From Butyricimonas synergistica DSM 23225 (lineage in GTDB: Bacteria; Bacteroidota; Bacteroidia; Bacteroidales; Marinifilaceae): 64,000 bases of DNA. Location of the stretch: positions 560,175 through 624,174 of the forward strand of contig NZ_KB903360.1 in assembly GCF_000379665.1 (NCBI RefSeq). Direction: 5' to 3'. Position 1 is the stretch's first letter, and every line of letters begins with the position of its first letter. The notes below the pieces were generated by a model, which did not search any database, was not told the DNA's origin, and saw only the letters and a program-made list of their open reading frames with translations. The position numbers were made by a program, and so were the translations under genes. Below are positions 9,169 through 16,838 of this stretch, in pieces.

Positions 9169-10301
9169 AAATGTCTTTCTAAAGCGTTTTTAACCGGGTT
9201 AGCGTAGATTTCGAGGAATATATTGTTCAATACTGAGCGATTGCCCTCGAGTTTATCCATTTTCTCTGTCATCACGCGGATGAAATTCTCCTTTTCTTTC
9301 TCGGTGTATTTGGAGGTAAACTTGTTCGTGCCGTGGAGCAAATCGTAGGCGATGTAGTTATTTTCCCACAACTTGAAGTTTCCCTGTATTCTGGAGTCGA
9401 CGAAATTTGCCAGGTTGGCGATGCGGTCACCGTTATTATCCCGGGTGTCGATTTCCTCTAGTTCCCGGTCAATCGGGGGAGTGATGGCAAAATGTACCCG
9501 TCCCTTGTACCCGGACAAACCTTGTTGCATACTTCTCATGTCCGCGGCAGGTGTCTTGATATATTCGCCCACCGTTTTTTGATATAACTCGTCGGTCTTC
9601 AAATCATCACAAGGTTCCCACTCGTAGGAAATGGATACCGGAACAACCCGCAATTCCCGGAAGTTTTCCACGAAGTCTTTCGGGCCACTCATGCGGAACA
9701 TTTTCAGCAGGCTGTGTTGCGTGCGGTCATCGCCGTTCTTGGTTCTTCCCTCTTTTTGCGCGATCCACACGGAATCCTGGTTCTCGAGGATAACATTGCG
9801 TAAGTAGTGGGAACGCAAATTAGCGCTGGTGATCATATCACGCACGGGAAGTCCCCGTTCGATGATAAAGCAGGCATCCAGTTTCACGAGATCCGTCACC
9901 CATTTGTTGATCAATAAGTTGCTTCCGATGGCAGCCTCGCAATAGTGGCATCCTTTTTCTGATAACAACACGTTGAGTATTGCTGAATCAAGGATAATAT
10001 CGCGGTGGTTGGAAACGAACAAGTAACTTTTGCCCGGTTCGATGTATTCCAATCCCGTGGCAGTGACCCCGTCGGTAGTTCCTGCGATCAACCGCTTCAT
10101 CGTGGGACCGAAGAAACGTTCTTGGAACTCTTTTCTCGTGGTAATACCTTCGAGTTGTTTTTGTATTTTATCTTTATCCACCCTTGTCATTTGGGAGAAA
10201 AGAGCCAAAAATTCTTCTGCTTGGCTTAGCCGCTCCACGGCGGCAGGAATCTCTTCCCCTATGTAGGGTCTGATACTATTAAATTGGGAATCCGATGTCA
10301 T
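9159..10301 (-). CDS. PlsC-like 1-acyl-glycerol-3-phosphate (or related) acyltransferase
   Basis: The 380-residue protein has the acyltransferase core of phospholipid synthesis enzymes: YLFVSNHRDIILDS around residue 99, ACFIIERGLPVRD as the second block near 155-170, and VVPVSISYEWEPCD near 225, which fits the VPVxI block. The histidine-to-aspartate spacing in the first motif is H-x5-D rather than the usual H-x4-D, a variant I believe is seen in some Bacteroidota homologues. There is no strong membrane helix, so it is probably a peripheral membrane enzyme that transfers acyl groups to glycerolipids. It leads a unit containing two small genes and gltX. The exact substrate is not determinable. 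Confidence 0.78.
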   Translation of the reverse strand: MTSDSQFNSIRPYIGEEIPAAVERLSQAEEFLALFSQMTRVDKDKIQKQLEGITTRKEFQERFFGPTMKRLIAGTTDGVTATGLEYIEPGKSYLFVSNHRDIILDSAILNVLLSEKGCHYCEAAIGSNLLINKWVTDLVKLDACFIIERGLPVRDMITSANLRSHYLRNVILENQDSVWIAQKEGRTKNGDDRTQHSLLKMFRMSGPKDFVENFRELRVVPVSISYEWEPCDDLKTDELYQKTVGEYIKTPAADMRSMQQGLSGYKGRVHFAITPPIDRELEEIDTRDNNGDRIANLANFVDSRIQGNFKLWENNYIAYDLLHGTNKFTSKYTEKEKENFIRVMTEKMDKLEGNRSVLNNIFLEIYANPVKNALERHLCE

Positions 10302-10331
10302 GTCGTAATTTTAAAATTAGAAATCACGTGA

Positions 10332-10339
10332 CAAATATA
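10332..10339 (-). promoter_or_regulatory. Probable -7 element of the acyltransferase-gltX unit
   Basis: On the minus strand the sequence reads TATATTTG, a perfect match to TAnnTTTG, 31 bp upstream of the acyltransferase ATG. The -33 region has only CTTTT instead of TTTG at a suitable distance. Confidence 0.45.
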
Positions 10340-10440
10340 GGCAAAAATGTTTTATAAAAGAGTGTCGACTAAGCTTATATTCGCTCTAAATGAGCGAAAC
10401 ACCTCATTTTTTACTATTGTGGCTGTTTTCTCCCACTCTT

Positions 10441-10601
10441 CTCCGAGTCTTCCCTCGCTCTTCTCTATAAATAAGAGTTGATATATTATATAACTAAAAG
10501 GATATTAAACGGGTTATTTCATTTTGTAATCGAATAATAATCGGATAACAACCGTTTAAAAAGTAGGAAGGAGTGGGAGAGGAGTGCGGGAAGACCCGGG
10601 G
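10441..10601 (+). repeat. Long nested inverted repeat, possible structured RNA
   Basis: Arm 10441-10465 pairs with arm 10577-10601 over 25 positions; three of the five differences from perfect complementarity are G-U pairs only if the plus strand is transcribed, leaving two true mismatches. Inside it, TTAAACGGGTTAT (10505-10517) pairs with ATAAC and CCGTTTAA (10545-10559) over 13 bp with a two-base bulge. The strand-specific wobble pattern suggests a plus-strand RNA. No promoter was identified for it. Confidence 0.4.
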
Positions 10602-10679
10602 AAAACAAGGAGCAGAATCAACACACGAGGGGGCTGAATACCCTTGCATCCGAGTCTAGTGTAATTCGTGAGCAAACAA

Positions 10680-10716
10680 AACGAATAAAGCCCGCATTAT
10701 GCGGGCTTTATTCGTT
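10680..10716 (-). terminator. Intrinsic terminator after aminotransferase
   Basis: A perfect 16-bp stem (arms ending in AAAGCCCGC and GCGGGCTTT) with a 5-nt loop ATTAT lies 45 bp after the stop of the aminotransferase gene. It is symmetrical and flanked by A/T runs, so it may also stop transcription from the other side. Confidence 0.85.
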
Positions 10717-10760
10717 ATTATATTTATCGGTATTGCCTCAGAACATGGGGCAAGAAATTT

Positions 10761-11957
10761 TTATTTTCTACCGGGATAAACTTCCAGGGCTTTTGCCAAA
10801 GTTTCCATGGCTCCCTTGAGATCTTCGATCTTTAACACGTAAGCAATTCTGACTTCATCCTTGCCCAAGCCCGGTGTAGAGTAGAATCCGCTTGCCGGGG
10901 CTACCATTACGGTTTGCTTGTTGTATTCGAAATCTTCGAGCAACCATTGCGCGAATTTATCGGCATCGTCAATGGGTAATTTTACCACGGCATAGAAAGC
11001 TCCTTTGGGTTTCGGGCAAATAACTCCCGGCATTTTGTTGAGGGCTTCTACCATAAAGTCACGTCTTTCGATGTATTCGTTATACACGCTCTCGAAATAC
11101 TCGGCGGGGGTATCGAGGGATGCTTCAGCAACGATCTGACCGATAGCCGGGGCGCACAAGCGAGCCATTCCGAATTTCAAGGCAGCAGTCATCACTTCTT
11201 TGTTGCGGGTTACCAACGCACCCACGCGCAGGCCACACTCGCTGTATCTCTTGGAAACAGAGTCCAGTAAGATCACGTTTTGCTCGATGCCTTGCAATTG
11301 CATCGTGGAGAAGTGTTTGTATCCGTCGTAGCAGAATTCGCGATATACTTCGTCAGCGTACAAGTAAAGATCGTGTTTCTTCACGATCGTGGCGAGTTGC
11401 TCGAGTTCTTCCTTGGAATACAAGTATCCCGTCGGGTTGTTCGGGTTCACGATCACGATACCTTTCGTGCGGGGAGTAATTACCTTCTCGATCTCCTGAA
11501 TTGCCGGTAAAGCAAAATTCGTTTCGATAGAAGAGGTTACCGTTTTTACTTTTACGCCGCACATCAGGGCGAAAGCGTTGTAATTAGCGTAGAACGGCTC
11601 GGGGATAATCACCTCGTCGCCCGGGTTCAACGTGGACATGAAAGCGATCGTGATAGCCTCGGAACCTCCGGTGGTAATCATGATATTCGTTTCGTCGATA
11701 TTGATACCGATGTTCTGGTAATATTTAGCTAATTTTTTTCTGTAGGAAAGATTTCCGGCAGAATGGGTATATTCAATTACTTTCTCGTTACAATGTTTTA
11801 AAGCTTCGAGAGCGACATCCGGGGTTTGAATATCCGGTTGTCCAATGTTCAAGTGGTACACTTTAATTCCTCTTTCTTTCGCTTTGTCTGCGAACGGAAC
11901 TAATTTGCGTATCGGCGAAGAAGGCATCGCCATTCCTTTTTCTGAGATCTGTGGCAT
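10761..11957 (-). CDS. Class I/II PLP-dependent aminotransferase (aspartate aminotransferase-like)
   Basis: The 398-residue enzyme belongs to fold-type I PLP aminotransferases. The Schiff-base lysine is K236 in LLDSVSKRYSECGLRVG; NPNNPTG at 171-177 and the aspartate of YADEVYREF near 202 bind the cofactor ring, and the arginine of the C-terminal part (DEVRIAYV) would bind the substrate carboxylate. Such enzymes in Bacteroidota are usually annotated aspartate or aromatic aminotransferases. It stands alone with its own promoter candidate upstream and a strong terminator downstream. The precise amino donor is not readable from sequence. Confidence 0.9.
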   Translation of the reverse strand: MPQISEKGMAMPSSPIRKLVPFADKAKERGIKVYHLNIGQPDIQTPDVALEALKHCNEKVIEYTHSAGNLSYRKKLAKYYQNIGINIDETNIMITTGGSEAITIAFMSTLNPGDEVIIPEPFYANYNAFALMCGVKVKTVTSSIETNFALPAIQEIEKVITPRTKGIVIVNPNNPTGYLYSKEELEQLATIVKKHDLYLYADEVYREFCYDGYKHFSTMQLQGIEQNVILLDSVSKRYSECGLRVGALVTRNKEVMTAALKFGMARLCAPAIGQIVAEASLDTPAEYFESVYNEYIERRDFMVEALNKMPGVICPKPKGAFYAVVKLPIDDADKFAQWLLEDFEYNKQTVMVAPASGFYSTPGLGKDEVRIAYVLKIEDLKGAMETLAKALEVYPGRK

Positions 11958-11986
11958 AAGTTATTCGAGTTTAAATTTAAACGGCA

Positions 11987-11994
11987 CAAATATA
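11987..11994 (-). promoter_or_regulatory. Probable -7 element of aminotransferase gene
   Basis: Minus-strand TATATTTG matches TAnnTTTG, and a TTGA at 12016-12019 stands in the -33 place 21 bp away. The start codon is 30 bp downstream. The -33 box lies over the 3' end of the upstream Crp-family gene. Confidence 0.5.
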
Positions 11995-12015
11995 GACATA
12001 TTGACTGATTTTAAA

Positions 12016-12714
12016 TCAATCAGCCAATCTTTTTAATTTATCATGATCTAATAATTTTATTTTTCTTCCTTTAGCTTCAATCAATCCCTCATTCTTGAGG
12101 TCAGAGAGTAGGCGGATAAGGGTTTCCGTGGCGGTTCCCACGAAATTACTCAAGTCTTCGCGGGTGATATTCAGTTTCAACGTTCCGTCCTCTTCCACGC
12201 CAAAATCGGAGGCAATGAGCAAGAGTATTTCCGCCAATCGGGCTTTCACCGATTTTTGAGCGATATCACGGATATAATGGTTGGCATCACCCAATTCCTC
12301 GCAGGCAATTTGCATCATCTCGTAAGCGAATCCCGGGCTATGAGTAATCATGTGCATCAGCGAAGTATTGGGAATGTAACATAACACGCAATCGGAGAGA
12401 GTTTCTACCGAGGTGCAAGCCGGTTCGTTACGGATGACGGAGCGAAACCCGAAAATATCGCCTTCTTTTCCGAAGCGGATGATTTGCTCTTTCCCGGCGA
12501 TTCCGGTCTGGAAGATTTTCACGATACCCGAGAAAAGAAAATAACATCCCTTGATGCGGGAACCCTCGTTGTATATGTATTCGCCTTTTTTGTAAAATTT
12601 AATCACGGTATCCGTGAACAAGGCTTTGATGTCCTGGTCGGGCACGTCTTTGAATGTCAGCTTGAACTTGCTGATACATTCCGTAATGTCAGGGATAAAA
12701 GCCTCTTCTTTCAT
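12016..12714 (-). CDS. Crp/Fnr-family transcriptional regulator
   Basis: The 232-residue protein has an N-terminal cyclic-nucleotide-binding-like beta-roll (residues about 25-130, with FYKKGEYIYNEG and GDIFGFRSVIRNEPACTSVE) and a C-terminal winged helix at about 184-220 (ITREDLSNFVGTATETLIRL). There is no N-terminal cysteine cluster of FNR, so it is not an iron-sulfur oxygen sensor of that type; what it senses is unknown. It is last in a pyrH-dxs-crp-like row, 9 bp after dxs, so it is probably co-transcribed with nucleotide and isoprenoid genes. The DNA target cannot be predicted. Confidence 0.88.
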   Translation of the reverse strand: MKEEAFIPDITECISKFKLTFKDVPDQDIKALFTDTVIKFYKKGEYIYNEGSRIKGCYFLFSGIVKIFQTGIAGKEQIIRFGKEGDIFGFRSVIRNEPACTSVETLSDCVLCYIPNTSLMHMITHSPGFAYEMMQIACEELGDANHYIRDIAQKSVKARLAEILLLIASDFGVEEDGTLKLNITREDLSNFVGTATETLIRLLSDLKNEGLIEAKGRKIKLLDHDKLKRLAD

Positions 12715-12723
12715 ATTTTCTAT

Positions 12724-14607
12724 TTACATCGAACAAATAGTTTGGAATATCGATTCGCTGTCGTAACCACACTCCTTGTATAGCTGTTGTTGGGTGCCAT
12801 GTTCCACGAAATGATCCGGTACGCCGAGGCGTACGACTTTTGCACAATAGCCGTGGTCAGACATGAATTCCAACACGGCGCTACCCAAGCCACCCACGAT
12901 AGTTCCGTCCTCTAAGGTAATGATTTTTTTGAATTTATGAAATACCGAATGAAGTAATTTTTCATCCAGCGGTTTGAGGAAACGCATATCGTAGAACGCT
13001 ACCGAACGCCCTGTTCCCCTCTCGATGGCTTTAAGAGCCTCGTTCCCGATAGCCCCCAGCGAGAGAATGGCAACCTCCTCGCCTTCGATAAGGCAGCGTC
13101 CTTTCCCGATAGCCAATTCTTTGAACGGGGTACGCCATTCAATCATCGTGCCGTTGCCCCGCGGGTAGCGAATGGAAAATGGTCCTTGATCCGGGAGTTG
13201 AGCCGTGTACATCATGTCACGCAATTCCTCCTCGTTGAGGGGAGAGGCGATCGTCATGTTTGGGATACAACGGAAACTTGCCAGGTCAAAAACCCCGTGG
13301 TGTGTCGCCCCGTCAGCACCTACCAGTCCTCCCCGGTCAAGACAGAACACGACGTTGAGTTTTTGCAGGGCAACATCATGTATCACTTGATCGTATGCCC
13401 GTTGCATGAAAGAGGAGTAGATATTACAGAAAGGCACGTAGCCCTGAGCCGCCAACCCTGCCGAGAACGTCACGGCGTGCTGTTCCGCGATACCCACGTC
13501 AAAACAGCGGTCGGGCATTTCTTTCATCATGATATTCAACGAACATCCCGAAGGCATTGCCGGGGTAATTCCCACGATCTTTGGGTTCGTGTGTGCCAAT
13601 TCCAATATCGTGTTGCCGAATACGTCTTGAAACTTCGGGGGCGTGTTGCCTTTATTCTCTTTGATAATCTCTCCGGTTTCCTTGTTGAATTTACCGGGGG
13701 CGTGCCAGGTGGTCTGGTCTATTTCGGCTTGCTTGAAGCCCTTGCCTTTCACCGTGATGCAATGCAATAGCTTGGGACCCTTGATGCCTTTCAAATCCCG
13801 GAGGACTTTAATCAGGTGGTTGACGTCATGCCCGTCCACGGGACCGAAGTACCGGAATCCTAGAGCCTCGAACAAGTTGCTTTGGCGCAACATCAACGAT
13901 TTCACGCTGTTGTCTATTTTTTGGATAAAGTTACGGGCTCCCGGGCTGATTTTATTGATACGCCCGAGGATATGCCAGATATCTTCTTTTAATTTGTTAT
14001 AGGTTTTGGAGGTCGTGATGTCGAGAAGGTACTCGTTCATCCCGCCCACGTTGGGGTCGATAGCCATGTTGTTGTCGTTGAGAATGACAAGCAGGTTGGC
14101 GTTATTCGTTCCCGCGTTGTTCAATCCCTCGAAAGCCAGTCCCCCGGTCATGGCTCCGTCGCCGATGATTGCCACGGATTGGCGGTCTTCCTCCCCGTTC
14201 ATCTTTGCCGCTACTGCCATTCCAAGGGCTGCGGAAATAGAGGTGGAGGAGTGCCCCGTGCCGAACGCGTCGTATTTACTTTCGCTTCTTTTAGGGAAGC
14301 CGCTGAGTCCCTTGTATTGGCGGTTTGTACAGAAGCTATCCCGTCTTCCGGTAAGTATCTTGTGGGGGTAAGCCTGATGCCCCACGTCCCACACGATATT
14401 ATCATAAGGCGTATCGAACACGTAGTGTAATGCCACGGTAAGTTCGACAACACCTAATCCTGCCCCAAAATGCCCGGGATGTTCCGAACACTCGTCGATG
14501 ATTTTTTCGCGTAGTTCCCGGCATAGTTGGATAAGGTCATCCTCGGGTACTTGCTTTAAATCCTCGGGAGAATTTATTGTATCTAATATTCTTTTCTCTT
14601 CACTCAT
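12724..14607 (-). CDS. dxs: 1-deoxy-D-xylulose-5-phosphate synthase
   Basis: The 627-residue thiamine-diphosphate enzyme condenses pyruvate and glyceraldehyde 3-phosphate in the first step of the MEP isoprenoid pathway. The cofactor motif GDGAMTGG lies at 149-156 and LNDNNMAI at 176-183; [12 protein letters not shown] precedes them, and the central domain holds [15 protein letters not shown] with the conserved glutamate. The C-terminal transketolase domain is complete. It lies 32 bp after pyrH and 9 bp before the Crp-family gene. Length is normal for the family. Confidence 0.97.
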   Translation of the reverse strand: MSEEKRILDTINSPEDLKQVPEDDLIQLCRELREKIIDECSEHPGHFGAGLGVVELTVALHYVFDTPYDNIVWDVGHQAYPHKILTGRRDSFCTNRQYKGLSGFPKRSESKYDAFGTGHSSTSISAALGMAVAAKMNGEEDRQSVAIIGDGAMTGGLAFEGLNNAGTNNANLLVILNDNNMAIDPNVGGMNEYLLDITTSKTYNKLKEDIWHILGRINKISPGARNFIQKIDNSVKSLMLRQSNLFEALGFRYFGPVDGHDVNHLIKVLRDLKGIKGPKLLHCITVKGKGFKQAEIDQTTWHAPGKFNKETGEIIKENKGNTPPKFQDVFGNTILELAHTNPKIVGITPAMPSGCSLNIMMKEMPDRCFDVGIAEQHAVTFSAGLAAQGYVPFCNIYSSFMQRAYDQVIHDVALQKLNVVFCLDRGGLVGADGATHHGVFDLASFRCIPNMTIASPLNEEELRDMMYTAQLPDQGPFSIRYPRGNGTMIEWRTPFKELAIGKGRCLIEGEEVAILSLGAIGNEALKAIERGTGRSVAFYDMRFLKPLDEKLLHSVFHKFKKIITLEDGTIVGGLGSAVLEFMSDHGYCAKVVRLGVPDHFVEHGTQQQLYKECGYDSESIFQTICSM

Positions 14608-14639
14608 GATTCACCCTTGAAAAAAGCCTGAAAGGGAAA

Positions 14640-15344
14640 TTAATACACGATCGTCCCGATATTCTCGCCTGAAATGACTTTTTTTAAGTTACCCGGTTGA
14701 TCCATATTAAACACGATGATCGGTAAATGATTTTCTTTACACATGGTCGTGGCAGTCAAGTCCATGACCTTCAACCCCCGGTTATATATCTCGTCATACG
14801 TGATCTTGTCGAATTTCGTGGCAGTCGGGTCTTTTTCCGGGTCGGCAGTATAGATACCGTCCACGCGGGTTCCTTTGAACATGGCGTCCGCCTCGATCTC
14901 AATGGCACGCAGGCTGCTTGCCGTGTCGGTTGTGAAATAAGGATTACCGGTTCCGGCGCTCATGATGGTGACATAACCTTCTTTCAAATATTCCACGGCT
15001 TTTGCTTTCGAGTAGAATTCCCCGATTGGCTCCATGCGGATAGCCGTGAGTACTTTGTTCTTGCATCCCTCGTTGTCTAAAGCGGAGCTTAAAGCCAAAC
15101 TGTTAATTACGGTTGCCAGCATCCCCATGCTGTCGCCTTTCACCCGGTCGAAGCCCTTGTTTGTTCCACTCAGTCCCCTGAAAATATTACCTCCGCCGAT
15201 GACGATACCAACCTGGACGCCCATCTTCGCGATTTCATGTATTTGACGGGCATAACTTTCCAAACACGTGGTGTCTATGCCATATTTTTGCCCGCCCATC
15301 AAAGATTCTCCGCTGAGTTTTAACAAAATTCGGTTATATTGCAT
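14640..15344 (-). CDS. pyrH: UMP kinase
   Basis: This 234-residue kinase of the amino-acid kinase fold phosphorylates UMP to UDP. It begins with the KLSGESLMGG loop at residues 9-18 and has GIVIGGGNIFRG near 45-56, both typical of bacterial PyrH, followed by the GTGNPYFTTDTAS loop near 130 and the uridine-site region with DGIYTADPEKDP. It leads the unit with dxs and the Crp-like gene. A divergent glycosyltransferase gene starts 157 bp away. Confidence 0.96.
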   Translation of the reverse strand: MQYNRILLKLSGESLMGGQKYGIDTTCLESYARQIHEIAKMGVQVGIVIGGGNIFRGLSGTNKGFDRVKGDSMGMLATVINSLALSSALDNEGCKNKVLTAIRMEPIGEFYSKAKAVEYLKEGYVTIMSAGTGNPYFTTDTASSLRAIEIEADAMFKGTRVDGIYTADPEKDPTATKFDKITYDEIYNRGLKVMDLTATTMCKENHLPIIVFNMDQPGNLKKVISGENIGTIVY

Positions 15345-15392
15345 ATCTTTGTCTGTTTAAATTTTATAACAAAAAACTTAGTTTTTAGTATA

Positions 15393-15400
15393 TATATTTG
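15393..15400 (+). promoter_or_regulatory. Candidate -7 element for GT2-LAB_N operon
   Basis: TATATTTG is a perfect TAnnTTTG match about 100 bp upstream of the glycosyltransferase ATG. No TTTG is found at the -33 distance, so this is a weak call. A minus-strand match (CAAAACTA at 15442-15449) could serve pyrH. Confidence 0.35.
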
Positions 15401-15501
15401 TACTAGAAATACACGCCGCTCGTTAGCGTAAAACGTAACAACAAAACTAATGATTTTTGTTATAACTATAATTTAATTTGAGAATATAAATTTCACGGCA
15501 G

Positions 15502-16230
15502 ATGAATAAAACCGCAAATTACGATCTAACTGTCATAGTTCCAGTGTATAATGAGGAAGGGAATATCCTAAGATTAGAGGAAGAGTTAGGTGAATTTTTA
15601 AAAACATCCAAGGTGTCTTCTTGTATATTGTTTGTAAACGATGGCTCGAAAGATGATAGCGAACGCCTCATGCGGGAGGTTTGCGCTCGTAATGAAGGTT
15701 TTTTCTTCTTGAATCTTGCCCAAAACGGGGGATTGAGTGCTGCTATGAAAGCGGGTATCGATAACTCCTTTTCCAAATGGGTCGGGTATATCGATGCCGA
15801 TTTGCAAACGACACCCCAGGACTTCAATAGTTTATTGGAACATGCTGACGAGTACGAGCTGGTTATGGGTATCCGTACCGGGCGAAAAGATAGTTTCGTG
15901 AAAAATATGTCATCCCGTATCGCTAACGGCTTCCGCCGCATGATGACACATGATGGGGTAGAGGATACCGGGTGCCCGTTGAAAGTGTTGCGCACGGATT
16001 ACGCGAAGCGGATTCCATTTTTTACGGGAATGCATCGTTTTCTGCCTGCGTTGATTCAATTGCAACATGCGCGAGTAAAACAAGTTCCCGTGCGTCATTT
16101 TCCCCGGATTGCCGGAAAATCAAAATACAACCTGGCAAATCGTCTGGTGGGTCCTTTCAAGGATTGTTTTGCTTACCGCTGGATGCGGAAACGTTATATT
16201 AACTATCAAGTTGCGGAAAACAACCTATGA
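15502..16230 (+). CDS. Family 2 glycosyltransferase (ArnC/DPM1-like)
   Basis: The 242-residue GT-A enzyme resembles polyprenyl-phosphate glycosyltransferases. It starts with LTVIVPVYNEEGNI, has FVNDGSKDDS near 44-53, and the metal-binding DAD at 98-100 in YIDADLQTTP, a sequence typical of the DPM1/ArnC/GtrB branch. Unlike GtrB it has no C-terminal membrane helices, so it is probably cytoplasmic and membrane-associated. The stop overlaps the start of the LAB_N gene as ATGA. Together with the adjacent double LAB_N protein and a GT39 enzyme, it could make a lipid-linked sugar used to decorate lipid A or another envelope glycan. The sugar is unknown. Confidence 0.85.
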   Translation: MNKTANYDLTVIVPVYNEEGNILRLEEELGEFLKTSKVSSCILFVNDGSKDDSERLMREVCARNEGFFFLNLAQNGGLSAAMKAGIDNSFSKWVGYIDADLQTTPQDFNSLLEHADEYELVMGIRTGRKDSFVKNMSSRIANGFRRMMTHDGVEDTGCPLKVLRTDYAKRIPFFTGMHRFLPALIQLQHARVKQVPVRHFPRIAGKSKYNLANRLVGPFKDCFAYRWMRKRYINYQVAENNL

Positions 16231-16838
16231 TTTACGTTATCGGATTCCTCGCCCAAGTGTTCTTTTCAGCCCGAATACTGTTGCAATGGATTTTATCCGA
16301 GCGGGCAAAGAAAGTAATCTCCCCGGCAATATTCTGGCAGTTGAGCATATTGGGGTCTTACCTGTTATTTGTTTACGGTTGGTTGAGGGACGATTTCGCA
16401 ATCATCTTCGGGCAGATCATATCTTATTACATTTATATCTGGAACTTGAACAAAAAACATCAGTGGAAATGGTTGCCGCTGCTGTTGCGTGTGGTACTTC
16501 TGCTTACTCCTATTGCGGCAATCGTGTATATGCTTGAGGACGTGGGCGCCTTTGTCGACCAGTTCTTCCGCAACGAGAAAATACCCTTGTGGTTATTGAT
16601 TTACGGTTCGATGGGACAGATTATCTTCACGTTGCGTTTTGTGTACCAGTGGATATATTCCAAGCGGAAAGACGAATCGTTGCTTCCGATCGGTTTTTGG
16701 ATTATCAGCTTGTTCGGTTCTCTGATTATCGTTTCTTACGCTATCTATCGTCGGGATCCGGTTCTGATCCTAGGACAATCCACCGGGCTATTGGCTTACG
16801 GCAGGAACATCTATCTCTCCCGTAAGAGTAGTTGTTAA
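16227..16838 (+). CDS. Tandem LAB_N (lipid-A-disaccharide synthase N-terminal-like) membrane protein
   Basis: The 203-residue protein is made of two copies of the LAB_N domain, at about residues 4-73 and 125-197, joined by a membrane helix near 84-102. Both copies share the pattern QxxFxxRxxxQWxxSxRxxxxxxPxxFWxxSxxGS and end in a GQ...Y segment. Single LAB_N proteins occur beside DPM1-like transferases, and the fold resembles small-multidrug-resistance proteins, so a lipid-linked sugar flippase role like ArnE/ArnF is plausible but unproven. It is translationally coupled to the GT2 gene (ATGA overlap). Its last 51 bp overlap the end of the convergent GT39 gene. Confidence 0.82.
   Translation: MIYVIGFLAQVFFSARILLQWILSERAKKVISPAIFWQLSILGSYLLFVYGWLRDDFAIIFGQIISYYIYIWNLNKKHQWKWLPLLLRVVLLLTPIAAIVYMLEDVGAFVDQFFRNEKIPLWLLIYGSMGQIIFTLRFVYQWIYSKRKDESLLPIGFWIISLFGSLIIVSYAIYRRDPVLILGQSTGLLAYGRNIYLSRKSSC

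Larger units (their letters stand above)
10302..10680. other. Non-coding interval with hairpins, no gene found
   Basis: About 380 bp separate the acyltransferase start from the terminator of the downstream aminotransferase gene. I see no credible coding frame. It holds the promoter candidate at 10332, a short perfect inverted repeat (TTCGCTC taaat GAGCGAA, 10380-10398), and a large imperfect inverted repeat with a nested stem at 10441-10601. The composition is unusual: polypyrimidine CT-rich on one arm and GA-rich on the other. Confidence 0.6.

Noticed and set aside
13186-13770. A 194-codon plus-strand frame inside dxs
   Set aside because: Antisense shadow of a conserved gene; the protein has no recognisable features.
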